Assembly: GCA_016858145.1 (NCBI GenBank)
Contig: JAEHOE010000077.1
Location: 250,501 to 314,500, forward strand
Direction of reading: 5' to 3'
Source: Edaphochlamys debaryana
Taxonomy: Eukaryota; Chlorophyta; Chlorophyceae; Chlamydomonadales
Length of the DNA stretch: 64,000 bases
Position numbers and translations under genes: made by a program. Positions 36,951 to 47,921 of the stretch are shown here, one piece after another. Under the pieces are notes generated by a model. The model saw only the letters and a program-made list of their open reading frames with translations. It had not been told where the DNA came from and made no database searches. Every line of letters begins with the position of its first letter. The first letter of the stretch is position 1.

Positions 36951-38330
36951 CGGTGCAACCCCACCCAGCACCCCCATCTCAGCCCAAGGGGAACCCCAAG
37001 ACCCTGCCGGTTTCCTCCACGTCCGCCAACCGGTGATAGCGAAGGGCGGGGACCCTCCGCATTACGCATGAGGGCGGCTAGCTGCAGGGTGTCCGGGTGG
37101 GGCGTCAGGCGGGGGCATCCGGGGACGCGACTGCGGGGAGAGGTCACTCTGCCCCCCAGTGCCATCCCAAGGCAGACCTAGAACCATGCCGGTCCCCTCC
37201 ACGCCCTCCGAACCGGTGAGACTTGAGGAGAGGATCCCAAGGGCTGTACCGCGTGCACAGGGAACGCTTTAGGGGAGGAGGAGGGCGGCTTCAATGAGAT
37301 GGAGGTACTGCCTGCAGGTGGGTTCGCCTGGCATGCCGCGGGTTACGCGGTTCAGTCCCGTTCGCCCCTCGACAGCCCTCAGAACCCCGGCACTTTGCTG
37401 CCCAGCCCTAGTCCCAGTTAGAGGTGCTTACAAACACCTGTTGTATGGAGGAGAGGCACCCCACGACCGGCCGTGCCGGGGTAGATGGGCAGTTTGGGCC
37501 ACCCTAGCCCGCCGCATGACGTAGTACCTTGGCGTACCTGTCTTTCTGCGGCCTGCTCCGTGTGGTATCGGCCATTTGCTCCTCCCGCGGCGTGAAACAG
37601 CAAGATGCAGTCCGCGCTGGAAGGACTAGGTATCAGTGCCTACGTGCAGACGATCGATGTGGAGCAGCACATAGGTACAGGGAGGAGCTGCAGGCACAGT
37701 CGTAGGCATACGCGTAGGCGTGCATGGCCGGGGTGTCTAGAGCAGCCTGCAGCGCATCAAACGCCTTGCAGCATGTCTACTGTATGCGAGATATGTCACT
37801 TGTGCGCCCTCTCTTGCGTCTCGCCCGCGCGGTCACCCGGGTCGTGCTCGCATGCGCAACAGCTGGCCTTGCTCCAAGCATGCTTGCTCCAAACCTCCAA
37901 ACACCTCCCCGCGAACGAATTGCCTTCATACTCCACTCCAAATAGGGCATGCATCTCAACGTCTTGCACAGCAAACGCTGCTCAGACGGCGGTCAACTCA
38001 GCACCAAGCATTCCTTCCCTCGCAGCGCTTCTCAGCGGCTTCTGCGCAGCACCATCATTGACATCAGCACAGGAGCCTCAGCAGGCGCCCGGCAGCCCAC
38101 GTCACTTGCTGGCGGGGCACCGCGTCCGGAGAGCCATCCTCTCGTCGGCTCTCCGGCGCAAGCCCGCGACCAGCCAGACGCGACACTTGCAGTCAGAGTG
38201 CAGTGGAAGCGCAACCGGGGTGTCTCATCGCTGTGGGCGCGTTACCTGGGGCCACTGCCAGGAATCCCGGCTTGGAGCCGGCTCCGGGTGCTCGTTTCGC
38301 GACGTGCACGTAGCCGCCCAGCCAGCGCTT

Positions 38331-38600
38331 GCTATCCATTCACACTACATTACAGTACAGCTTAGGCTGGCGGTTGGGTCGAAGGCAGCGACAGAAGCGT
38401 TGGAGCCCGGATTCCCGGCTCGGAGCCAGCTCCGGTCGCCACGGGTCCCGACCTTTGCAACTTGCGCGCAGCTGCCCAGCCATTGCTTGCTATTCATTGA
38501 CAATACAATAAAGTACAGCTCAGGCTGGGGTTGGGGTAGAAAGCAGCGACAGGAGCGTTGGAGCCCGGATTCCCGGCTCGAGCCAGCTCCGGTTGCCGGG
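38331..38600. repeat. ~158-bp tandem repeat, about 1.7 copies
   Basis: Copies begin at 38331 and 38489 and share AGCGTTGGAGCCCGGATTCC followed by CGGCTCG. A third, weaker match lies near 38255-38290. Confidence 0.85.
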
Positions 38601-38757
38601 CGAGCTCGGCGAGCCCTCTTCAACGCTCCCCGCCTTTTTGCACTTCCGCGCCGTCCATGAGCAAGCGCGATTGCTTAGTAGTAACAACCAGCATTGTTTG
38701 GGCGTTTAGCGCGCGCAAAGCGCACGGGCTTGAAGGTCGCTGCTGCTCCCGCGACGA

Positions 38758-38805
38758 CAGTCCTCGGTGGTTACAATGAGGGACCCCAGCGGGGTACACG
38801 GCAGC
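38758..38805. repeat. 48-bp inverted repeat with 40054-40101
   Basis: Nearly exact inverted match, containing CGGTGGTTACAATGAGGGAC. One copy lies inside the large inverted-repeat block, the other 12 bp outside its right end. Confidence 0.9.
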
Positions 38806-38911
38806 TGAACGCCGTGGCTTGACAGCCAACCTCACGGGCTTACCCCCTGCAAGCCAGCACGCCGCCCCCTAGCTTGAACGGCAGGACCCCTACCCGGGCT
38901 CCAGAAGAGAT

Positions 38912-39733
38912 CTAGTGAAGACCATCCATCACCTCAACGTGGGGCATGTAACGCACATCTCCCTCCTCAGTCACGGCCAAAAAGGGGTGGTCCTCAGGCA
39001 CCGTGTCCCAATCTGCCGGGGCTGACCCCACCCCGGCAAAGCACTGAAGGCGCGCTTCAAGCTCTCCCCTCGCCAGCGCCCTTGCCTGCATGATCAGACC
39101 CTGTGCACCCCGATGCGCGTACTTGTAGCGTCGTGCTTGCTCCATGGCCCCAACGGCGGCCAAGCACACCACATCCCAAACTTGCTGCTGAATGCCCGCG
39201 GGGGCCTGCACCAACCAAACCTCATGCCTCTTGACTGCCCGACCAATCGCATCGCTCAATCTTGTGCGCACTGCCATCGTTGCCGCACACGACCAGAAAT
39301 GGTGGAGCCGGTCACCTTGGTTCATCGCCTGCCCACACGGGCACCTGGCTACCTCACTCGTGCCCAGCTGGGCTCGATGCATGCCAAACCCTGGATATCC
39401 GTCCATGGCAAGTCGCCACAGGGGCTCCTTGTTGCTTGCTTCCCACTTCAACTTCCACAAACGGGGCCAGACAGCCTTCAGCCGCGTAACTTCAGCCTCC
39501 GCGGCCTCCCCCGTCCCCAAAGCCTCCCGAATAAACTCTGTATGCTTGTGCGCCAGTCGGGTGCGCGCTGGGCCCAGCTGCAGCTGGGTTGCAATCTGGA
39601 CCGACAATTTGCTCAGAGCGACGTCCCCCCACCCCACACTATCTGCTATTCTGCCCCACGCCTCGAGCTCAGACCCCGCAGGGCCGCCTGCAGCGCGCGC
39701 CGTGCGCATGCTGCCCAGCCAGGCAGCACGCAT
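38912..39733 (-). CDS. Retroelement-like ORF with an RT-type zinc-binding segment
   Basis: A single uninterrupted frame of 273 codons, ATG at 39733 and TAG at 38912-38914. The central part reads WRLAMDGYPGFG, then ARCPCGQAM and LHHFWSCAATMAVRTRL. This Trp-rich stretch with CxCG...HHFxxC resembles the zinc-binding domain that follows reverse transcriptase in many non-LTR elements. No RT or endonuclease domain is present in the window, so it is either a remnant or a domesticated or stand-alone gene. The lack of introns contrasts with every other gene here. The start codon lies inside the inverted-repeat arm. Confidence 0.5.
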   Translation of the reverse strand: MRAAWLGSMRTARAAGGPAGSELEAWGRIADSVGWGDVALSKLSVQIATQLQLGPARTRLAHKHTEFIREALGTGEAAEAEVTRLKAVWPRLWKLKWEASNKEPLWRLAMDGYPGFGMHRAQLGTSEVARCPCGQAMNQGDRLHHFWSCAATMAVRTRLSDAIGRAVKRHEVWLVQAPAGIQQQVWDVVCLAAVGAMEQARRYKYAHRGAQGLIMQARALARGELEARLQCFAGVGSAPADWDTVPEDHPFLAVTEEGDVRYMPHVEVMDGLH

Positions 39734-40572
39734 GCAGCGGCTGAGTTTTTTTTCCTTTTGCCTGGCACCCCCGCAAACTGCTCCTCACGCACAGACCAAG
39801 CACCTGCAGGTGCGTCGCTGTGCTTGCTTGGCCCGCACAAAACGAAGCAGCCTACCCTTGACAACAGGGCACAGTACACCCTGCTGCCATGCAACTGCTG
39901 CCCTATGTGCTCCGGCCTGCCGCTGCTTGCCGTCGCGTTGCCATGGCTGTGGATGCGTCTGGGAAGAGCTGGCTTAAAGCCGACTTTCCCGAATTTATTC
40001 TGGCTGGGGGGTCGGCTGGCTCAAAGCCGGAAATGGGGTCCAGTTCATACCTCGCTGCCGTGCACCCCGCTAGGGTCCCTCATTGTAACCACCGAGGACT
40101 GACGCCCATGCCTTGACGGCAACGGCTTTACGGGGTGCTGCCTCTCGCGCTGCTGTACGAGCGAGGATGGAGTCCGCACCAGAAGGATGCAAGGCGGACG
40201 AACGCTCGCGCAAGTAAAGGATGAGGTACAGCTGGTCGGACCCTTAGCAGCGTCCAGCGCTGTCCTGCGCTTCCTTCCTATTTTCCCTATCTTTCCCCCG
40301 AATTGAACGATCGAGCAGCCCTCCACATCCATGCCTGCGCCAGAGGCCGGCATGCTCACGTCACAGGCACCCGGCGCCAGGGAAGTGTACCGGTAATGGG
40401 AGTATGGAAGCATGTGCCGCCATGTGGTTGCCACGAGATACAACAGCACGACGCCATTGCATGTAGGAAAGGCCAAGTTCTCTTCTTGTAGAAACAAGGC
40501 CTTTGACATGACAGCAGACAGCCCGAAACTCCAGGGTTTGGGAGGGCTTGGCCTAGCGCAGCAGCATCGGTG

Positions 40573-40590
40573 CGGGCCCGGCCCAGGCCC
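40573..40590 (+). promoter_or_regulatory. GGCCC-rich promoter block of array gene A
   Basis: GGGCCCGGCCCAGGCCCA, 168 bp before the ATG at 40758, preceded by GGGTTTGGGAGGGCTTGG (40532-40549). Similar blocks precede genes C, D and E. Confidence 0.5.
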
Positions 40591-40757
40591 AACGGCCTAT
40601 CTACTACACCCAGAGCGACGTTATCACCAGCCTTACCGGAAAGCCACGACAAGCAACAGCTTACGCTCACCTGCGCTCAAACGCACGCCTTTGTAAGGCG
40701 CTAATTGTCGGCAACTCCCGAAGCTCATCACTTCGCCCCAGCCAGCGCTGAAGAGCC

Positions 40758-42375
40758 ATGGCTCGCGTGTGGACCGCTGATCAGAAGGGGCGCGCTTGGA
40801 CTGCGAGCATGAACGCCTATCAAGAGTTTAGTGCAAAGGAAAAGAAAGACCTCATGCGCATGTTCAAACTTGGCGACAGGAGTGGTGACAATGCGTGGTC
40901 TCTCAAGGAGCTGAAGCAGTTCATGTGAGTTCTACGCGCACAAGCATGCTCCCGTGTGCTCGCTCAAGGGACTTGAGACGCTGCTGGCCCGCCATCTCAA
41001 CCTCCCAGGGCGAACACCGACGAGGGCGAGGAGCTTGAGGAATTCCTGTGAGTCTGAGCTGAGCTGCCGTAAGGCCTTACGGCAGCGAACCCCGCCGTCT
41101 GACCCGTGCTAACACGCCACGAATGTACGTACCCTCAGGGAGAGCTTCGGCCCCGACCGGGCCGGCCGCCTGCGGGATCTGTGGGGCCTGGTGGACGCCA
41201 ACGGGGACGGGAGCCTGGGCTTCTACGAAGTTGTGACGCTGGTGTATCTGTCAAGACTGGACATGACTTTGTAAGTTGGGCTCGTTGGGGGGCGGGCTCA
41301 CATCTCTCCGGGATGTCGGCACATCAAGCTCGTCCCCGCCCTGCCGTGCAATCCCACGTCCCTCCCGCCCAGCTGCTATCACTGCGAGGAGCCCATCTTC
41401 GATGACGCCCTGTGGGCCTGCCGTACGTGCTGCATGCGGGGCGTGGAGGACGGCGTGCAGTGCGACGAAGACTGGCCCGCTGTATGCCTCAGCTGCTACG
41501 AGCTCGAGCTCCTGGAGGGGGGCTCGCCCGCCTGCCGCAACAGCCCCTCCCACGCCCTTGAGGGGGCCGCCCACGACCCCTTCGTGGACCTCACCGAGTC
41601 CCCCCTCTTCCTGGAGCTGGAGCAGGCCATGCAACGCTCCTACTCGGCCCCTGCAGCCCCACCGAGGACTGCAGCCCCAGCAGCCAGCGTGACACCACCA
41701 TCAGCAGAGGGGCGCTCCAGCGGCGGAAGTCCCGGTGTGCCCTCCGCCTGGAGCTTCGAGGTTCCGTGGGCCTCAATTTCGAACCTAGACTGTGTTTCCG
41801 GGCACGGCGGCTTTGCGGAGGTCTGCCATGCGAAGTATCACACACACACCTCGGTACGTAAATGCCGATTCAGTTGTTACCAGAAAGCGGGACCTCTACT
41901 TGCTAAGACTGCAGCAATTGCACCCGCATGTTATGTGTTGCTTGCTTACTACGTAGGTGGCGCTCAAGCGGCTCAAGAGCGGCGGCAGACCCGAGGAGCT
42001 GACGCGGGAGTGCGAGTTCATGCGGTCCCTGCCGCCACACGAGCACGTCGTACCTCTGTACGGCATCACCACTGAGGCCGCCACGCGCCAGCCCTGGCTG
42101 GTCATGGCCTGGTGAGGGGAGGCGCGAGGCCTGGGGGCAACTTTCGCAGGGAGGGGCATGCGGGTCTAGGGCGGGCGCACATCTCAGCGTTTTCATCACC
42201 CTGCGTCCCCCTGCCGTATGTGGTGCCCCTGCCTGTCCCCCCCCCCAGGTACCCCCTGGACCTGCACCGCATGTTCGGGTGGCAGGTCGACGGCGCCACG
42301 GGCCCGGCGGCTGAGAAGTCGGTACGGAATCTCACGCCGTCAAGGGCGCTCGATCTGGCATGGGAGCTCGCGCTG
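40758..42375 (+). CDS. Array gene A: two EF-hands, ZZ-type zinc finger, truncated protein kinase
   Basis: Six exons in frame: 40758-40924, 41009-41047, 41139-41270, 41373-41853, 41957-42111 and 42249-42375. EF-hand loops are DRSGDNAWSLKE and DANGDGSLGFYE. The zinc finger shows CYHCEEPIFDDALWACRTCC and VCLSCY with later His residues (PSHALEGAAHDPF), a ZZ-like Cys/His pattern. The kinase N-lobe follows: GHGGFAEVCHA, VALKRL, PPHEHVVPLYGIT, hinge PWLVMAWYPLDL. After exon 42249-42375 the catalytic loop, DFG and APE exons present in genes B and C are absent. The sequence instead passes into a GRAM-tail remnant. It is therefore a 3'-truncated copy, perhaps a pseudogene or a decoy without catalysis. 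Exon 41009-41047 (acidic linker) has no counterpart in the models of genes C or D. Confidence 0.75.
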
Positions 42376-42659
42376 GTGCGTAGTCACATGGGGTTGGGAT
42401 GCGGGGGTACTGGGGGCACGGCGGTTACCGGTACGGGGGGTACTGGGGGTACGGGGGGTACCAGGGCGGGATTCCAGGGGCGGGCCGGCCCGGGCGCCAA
42501 GGAGGCGCTCTAGGAGGCGCCTGCCACTTGGAGCGGCTCGGGGTGGAGCGGCTGGCGGTGGCCACGGGCGCGGCTGGGCGTTTGACGGGGGGATAGATGG
42601 GGATGGCCCCCGCCGGTTCCGCTCTGCTTGGCGGCGGTCAGTGACCGCCTTCCTGGAAC

Positions 42660-42809
42660 CAGATCTGCTGGATTGGCGGCGGCGGGCTGGCGGCCAACAC
42701 TGAGGTCCTGCAGGGTCGGATGGAGGGTTTGTAGTGACGGTGATAACTTTGAAGCGGCGCCGCGGCGGAGGGCGTGGCGGCGGCGGCCACGGCCGGAGCC
42801 GAGTTGTAG
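42660..42809 (+). pseudogene. Remnant of the GRAM/VASt last exon, copy behind gene A
   Basis: GGCGGCGGGCTGGCGGCCAA and GAGGTCCTGCAG correspond to about 34625-34660. After an internal deletion, GGCGGAGGGCGTGGCGGCGG through GAGCCGAGTTGTAG (TAG 42807-42809) corresponds to the end of the GRAM ORF. The flank after it (GGCACCCTCTTCCGG, 42930-42944) also matches the GRAM 3' flank. Confidence 0.8.
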
Positions 42810-45027
42810 TGCCTTGCAGCGCCGGCTGCAGGGGCATGAGGCCGCCTTGCAGACTGTGCCGATACATAGCCCTGCGAGGTGTGCTCCCTGCGCTTGGGTT
42901 GCGACCTGCGACCCACATGGGATGAACATGGCACCCTCTTCCGGAGGGCTGGATAACCCGGCCTATCCATGGGCTGGACGAGCGTCGAGCGTTGAGCGCG
43001 AGCGAGGCTGAGAGGCGGTGGCGGGATGAAGCCCGATTGCCACCGAGCGAGCAGTGCACCGTGCCTCATCAACTTACAAGGGACGACACACGGCTACAGC
43101 AGAAATGTGCACCGTTTCAATGGGGCAACGCACAGGGTGCACCAGGTTGCGCAAGCACCCAAGCACCCAGCCACCGACTGCACGCATCAGACTGCCCGCG
43201 AAGGAAAGCGCCGACACTTGGCATCGCTGCAATATCCACAGCTTCTCAGCACCACGCTAGCCGCCCTGCTGTTCCATGCCCCGCCCACACGCATCTCAGC
43301 TGTCAGTTATCGCACGCCACCCTGCCTGAACTTCACTATGTACGATACACAGCTCGTGTCGTGTCGTATCGGGCACGCATCATCATGCTCTTACGCCACG
43401 CCCCGGCCCGCTGTGCTGCAAAGCGCTCGTTTCCAGCAGCCCGGACTAAATGCCGCCTTTCTGCCTGCCTTCGCACCTCATCTGTAACCCTTCCGCCCTG
43501 GTGCCGCGCGGGCCCCGCACACGCCTGCGGCCCACACCCGTGCCGCTCCTCCGCGCAAGCCCCGAGCACCTCCCTCAGCCGCCTCAGCCCCGCGCGCCGC
43601 CGCTCCCAGCCGCCAGGGCCCTGGGAGGCAGCCACCCCACGCTCGTGTCCAGCACAGGGATGTAGGCCACCGCCGGCCCCGCCGCCTCCGGTCCCGGCAG
43701 CCGTGGCCCACGGGGGCCGGAGAGGCCGCTGCCGCTGCAGCTGAGGCGGACGATGGCGCTGTAGCGCGTGTTCTGATGCGCCTCCGGCTCCTTGCCACGC
43801 GCTCACATGGACCCAACCACCGCCAGATTCTCGAGCGTCACGCCGCCGCCGGTAGCCCTGCCGCTGCTGCTGACCGCTGGCGGCGACTGGCGTTGCCGTC
43901 AGGGCTGCAGCGTGCGGCGGTGGCGGCGCCGCAGCTGTAGCAGGTCACCAGATGGCGGTGCGCTGCCCCCGCCACGTTGGATCCGCCGCCGCCGCCGCCG
44001 CTGGCGCTGTTGGCTGCGCTGGGGCCGAGCACGTGGGGGCTGGCGCCGGCGGCGTGGGAGGCCAGGGACCCGGACTTGCCAGGCGGGGGCACGTGGGCGG
44101 AGGTGGACTGGCGGGCGCGGTTTTGGGCATGCGCGGCGGCGTCAGGTGCATCGGGGGCGCGGGGTCGGCGCTGCTGGCTCGGGGCTGCGATCTGGAGCCG
44201 CACGTCCGCATCAGGAGCCCATGCGCCGCCGCCGGGCCCCTCCCAATGGAGCTCCGGTTGGGCTCAGCTGGGTTGCTGGACCAGCGGCGAGGGCGCAATC
44301 GCGATGCCGCAGCGACTGCGACTCCCAGGGCTACGGCCGGGCCGTCGCAGCTGGTCGCGACTGGCTTCGATCACCGGCGGCGCCAAGATCCGCAACGCCA
44401 AGCTCCCCGCGGCGTCCGGAACAGCAGCGGTTCCGTTGCCAGCTGCAGCGCTGGGGTGCGGCGTTGTGCAGCAGCAGGCCGGTGGCGCCCAGGGTGGCGG
44501 GCGAGCAGTGCAGGTTGGCGCCGGCCGCCTCGTGCTGCCCGTTGAAGATGAACAGCTTGTCGTCCGTGATGGGGGACTTGACCCCCAGGTACCAGTCAAC
44601 GCCGGCGGCGGTCACCTTGAAGGGTCCCTCCGCCGACGGTGCCAGAGTTTGGTCTTGGACGCCAGCGTGGAGGGCGACTCATCGAGCTTGACTGGAGTCA
44701 GCAGGTCGGGAGTCGGCGCTGGCCAGGGTGGGGGAGTAGGGGGAGAGGGCATGAAGGTGGGCCTGGACCTAGGCCACTAGGGCAAAGGGCTACCCAGCTT
44801 GGGCCCGAGTCACGCTGGAGCTGCCTCTGGCCACACCCGCCCACGTTGAGGGAGACTCACCAGAGCTTGCGTTGACACCTGCGGTATGGCGCGGCCCACA
44901 CAGGAGTGATGAGGCGTCACAGACCAGCAGGGCGGGGCAGGGCAGGTCAAAGCACGGTTGGTGGGGTGCCAGGGCATGACCCGGGCGCCCCCCTCGCTAG
45001 CCCCTCCCGCCACCCTCCAGGACTTAC
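42810..45027. other. Region with unresolved minus-strand coding segments
   Basis: Two minus-strand stretches look coding but could not be joined with confidence. One (about 44440-44640) contains VDWYLGVKSPITDDKLFIFN. The other ends at TGA 43584-43586 and contains AYIPVLDTSVGWLPPRALA. They could be downstream exons of the coiled-coil gene at 45028-45570, with frame breaks or missed introns. From 42810 to about 43500 I see no gene. Confidence 0.35.
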
Positions 45028-45570
45028 CAAAGGACAGCCGGAGCAGCTCCATGCGCTGCTCACGCAGCTGCTTGCGCTCGTCAAGCAGCCGTATGCGCTC
45101 GTCGCGCAGCGGCTTGCGCTCGTCAAGCAGCCGTATGCACTGGTCATGCAGCCGAACGCAGCTTTGCCGCAGGTGGTCAGCGTGCGGGCCATCTGGGTTC
45201 GCAACCGTGCGGAGGTCCGCCTCCTTTGCCGCCAGTTCCGCCTTCAACGCTGACAGTTTTCCCTCCAGCGCGTCCGTCACCCTCTTGTTCTCGTCCAGCT
45301 TGCGCTGAATGGACAGCTGCAGGCAGGCGACATGATTCTGCGTCATTGCCCACCCACCGGGTGGTCGCCCCCGCCCTAGCCCCAGCGACCCACCAGCGTC
45401 GGCTCCTCAGCCTCCTCCGTCCGCCGCTTGAGCTGAGCCTTGCGTTCCGGCCCCTGGTTCCGGCCGCTGAGCCTCGGATTCCGGCCCGTGGACCGCCGCT
45501 GGGCACCAGGCAATAGTGGCCGAGGGGATGCCCTTTGCGGGGGGCACATGGGCCGCTGGGCCGCGGTCAT
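45028..45570 (-). CDS. Coiled-coil protein, N-terminal exons
   Basis: Exons 45394-45570 (ATG at 45570, 59 codons, donor CTG|GTGGGT) and 45028-45316 (acceptor CTGCAG, donor TTTG|GTAAGT) join in phase. The N-terminus is basic and Pro/Arg-rich. The second exon is strongly helical with near-repeats RLHDQCIRLLDERKPLRDE and RIRLLDERKQLREQRMELLR, a coiled coil. No family is recognised. A possible short third exon lies near 44866-44883. The start is the ATG before PERKAQLKRRTEEAEEPTL; an upstream start is possible. Confidence 0.5.
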
Positions 45571-46111
45571 CCTGGGCCGCTGATTGGACAAAGCGCAAAT
45601 GCTGTCAGAGAGGTAGCAGTGCTCAGCCGAGCTAACTGGAAGTCGATGGGGCCATGCGCACCTGCAGCCCCAGCGCGATGCCGCGCAGGGTAGGGGCCGA
45701 CAACATCGCGGCTCCGTGTTGCTGGCTGCGGACAAAGCACGCGCGCAGGTGGCGGGTTTTGTGCGCTGACCGCGCTCTTGGTGCGCTCGCGTCCAGCACT
45801 GGGGTTGGCGCAATTACGCGAGATGCGGGTCGCGAAAGGAGTGGGTTGAAAGGAGTGGGGGGAATGGGTTTGCGAGTTGCGGGATTGCCTCTTGTGCCGG
45901 CATCAGTTGCTGCAATCCTGCACAGTCCGCAGCTGTCGAGACTTGCGCTAGACCGCATTTTACCTCTCGCGCTCCTGACAGCCCCAACCGCACGCTACCA
46001 TCATAGGCGACCGCCTGAAACCGATCCCACCAGCGGGCTCTGCTGCTCCCAAACCGAGCACAACCCGACATGCATCCCGCCGCGCAACACCGTTATCTGC
46101 GCTACAGCCCC

Positions 46112-46449
46112 GGCTGGGGGCCAACATTGAGGTCCTGCAGGCGCTGCTCAACTCGGCAACGGCGGGTGCGGGCAGCGCGGACGCAGGATCTGGATCCGGC
46201 GCCGGGCACGAATCTGGATCTGGATCCGCGGCTTACTTCGTACAGCGGCTGCTGGTGCTGCACCAGGAGCTGGTGTTGCTGCAGGGGCGAGTGGAGCTGA
46301 TTGGGCGGGAGGTGGGGGCGGTGGTGGGGCACCTGGCGAGCAGCGGCCTGCTCAAGGCGGCGGCGGAGGGCGTGGCGGCGGCGGCGGCGGTGGGGGAGAC
46401 GCTGGCGGGGGCGGCCGCGGCGGCAGCCACGGCCGGAGCCGAGTTGTAG
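46112..46449 (+). pseudogene. Remnant of the GRAM/VASt last exon, best-preserved copy
   Basis: It matches 34632-34984 over nearly its full length with high identity, from GGCTGGGGGCCAACATTGAG to the TAG at 46447-46449. It keeps the AYFVQRLLVLHQEL...LLQGR helical segment and the Ala-rich end, but not the membrane segment or the rest of the gene. Downstream flank (46560-46870) also resembles the GRAM 3' flank. Confidence 0.88.
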
Positions 46450-47194
46450 GGGTATGTACTGAGTTTTAGCGCCGCTGCCAGCTCACTGGGGCACGGGGTA
46501 TGCGCCTGCACGTTGCGCTGCACGGTGTGACCTCTGTGCCTGGGTTGCGAACTGCCGACCCACATGGGGTGGTTATGGCACCCTCTACCGAATGGCTGGC
46601 CGGGGCTGGCCGAAGGGAGGGCGGCCGGCAGGGCATGCGGCGGGGCAGGGGGCAGGGGTGCGAGCCCATGCCTTCAGCTGCGCGGCGATGGGCAGTGTGG
46701 GGCTTTTTGTTGGGCGGTACTGGGGCGGAAGTTACATGTTATACGATGGCGCAGATCCAACCCAAACGAGTCGCTAGGTCCTGAGAGGGCTGGACCGCGT
46801 GGCATGTGCATTGGTTTGGCTGGGCTCCGGGGGCGTCGAGCATCACCCGTTGCATGGGGTTTGGGGCGGCGGCTGCCAGCCCCGCAGTGCGGGGTTCACA
46901 TGTCTGAAGGGTAGATACGGTAGAGTCTGACAGTAGCTGACCGAGTGACCGGTGCCCTGCACTTGCCTGTGGTGGTTGGTATAACAGAAGCGTTGGGAAG
47001 GGTGGGGGCAAGCACCGACTGGTGCCTTCCTTGACGGCTTTGCGGGCGCTTGCCCCGCTCGCGCAAGGGGCAAGTGCTGTGTGTGCAAGCCCCCTGCCGC
47101 CTGCCGCCTGCTGAGGTGGGGCCGCTGACCCGCTGTGGCCTCGGTGTGTAACGCTCAAGCCGGATGGCCGACCGTAGGGGTTGTTTCAGGGGAT

Positions 47195-47254
47195 TCTATG
47201 CTCGCAGGGGCCGTGCAGCGTAGTCTGGACGACGACGAAGGGGGATGCAGCTGA
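47195..47254 (+). repeat. Dispersed repeat, copy 2
   Basis: Partner of 3758-3817, in the opposite orientation, about 60 bp with roughly five mismatches. Confidence 0.75.
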
Positions 47255-47843
47255 ACTGCTGAATGCAACTAGGCTGTGCGCAACGCAACAGAAAGAGGGA
47301 GAGGCCGAGCGACAGGTAGGAACAAGCAGCCGCACGGGGGTTCCTAGGGGCCGCACCACGCAACGCGTTCGGACACGCCCCTTATCGTTCCTGTGCCAGC
47401 TTGTGGTGCCGAGGCCCCCAGCGTGTGCGTGCACCGTGCAGGCGTCCGCGGCGCAAGCTCACCTGCAAAGCGGAGGTAAAGCGCCACGTGAGCCGCTAGG
47501 ACGCCGAAAGCCGCATAGTGCAGTGCAGTGTGTGAAGGTGCGAGCTGGGGGGAAGAAGCAGGGCGCGGGCTGGTGGGAGGTGTTGATGGTTCGACCGTAC
47601 GGCAGGCTGGCGGAGACGGAGCTGCTTTTACGAACGCTTCTGCTAGGCCTTAGAACCCGGCGTGCAACTTAATGCTACCAAGATGGCGTAGGATGGCGTT
47701 ATGGGAGCGCGCAAAGTTTGGGGAGCCTAAGGGCTGTTGCCCGAGTGAGAGGGCGAGGGCGGGGACGACAGGGAGGGACAGGGCAGGCGGGTTCCACTCC
47801 CGGCTCACCCCTGGTCCCCACACTCAGGGCCCCCTGAGCAGGT

Positions 47844-47921
47844 CTTAAGAAAGTTTGCCAAGCATACTGACCATACCACAAGCTTCCTGGCTAGGTCGCA
47901 TGCTTGACAAACTTTCTTAAG
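47844..47921. repeat. Hairpin with TTAA ends (MITE-like)
   Basis: Arms 47844-47865 (CTTAAGAAAGTTTGCCAAGC plus AT) and 47900-47921 are inverted copies with one mismatch around a 34-bp loop. It has the same design as the hairpin at 62873-62982. Confidence 0.8.

Larger units (their letters stand above)
35651..40042. mobile_element. Element or block bounded by ~345-bp terminal inverted repeats
   Basis: The left arm 35651-35996 and right arm 39700-40042 are inverted copies with high identity, e.g. CAGAATAAATTCGGGAAAGT against its complement near 39990. Between them lie three tandem-repeat families and the ORF 38912-39733, whose ATG falls in the right arm. The outer ends read TGGCCCCATTTCC and TGGACCCCATTTCC on inward-facing strands. 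I see no clear target-site duplication. It may be a TIR transposon, a foldback element or a composite of nested insertions. Confidence 0.6.

Noticed and set aside
47181..47672. Plus-strand frame of 163 codons
   Set aside because: Only its first part resembles anything, namely the dispersed repeat also found at 3758. There is no domain and no start context.
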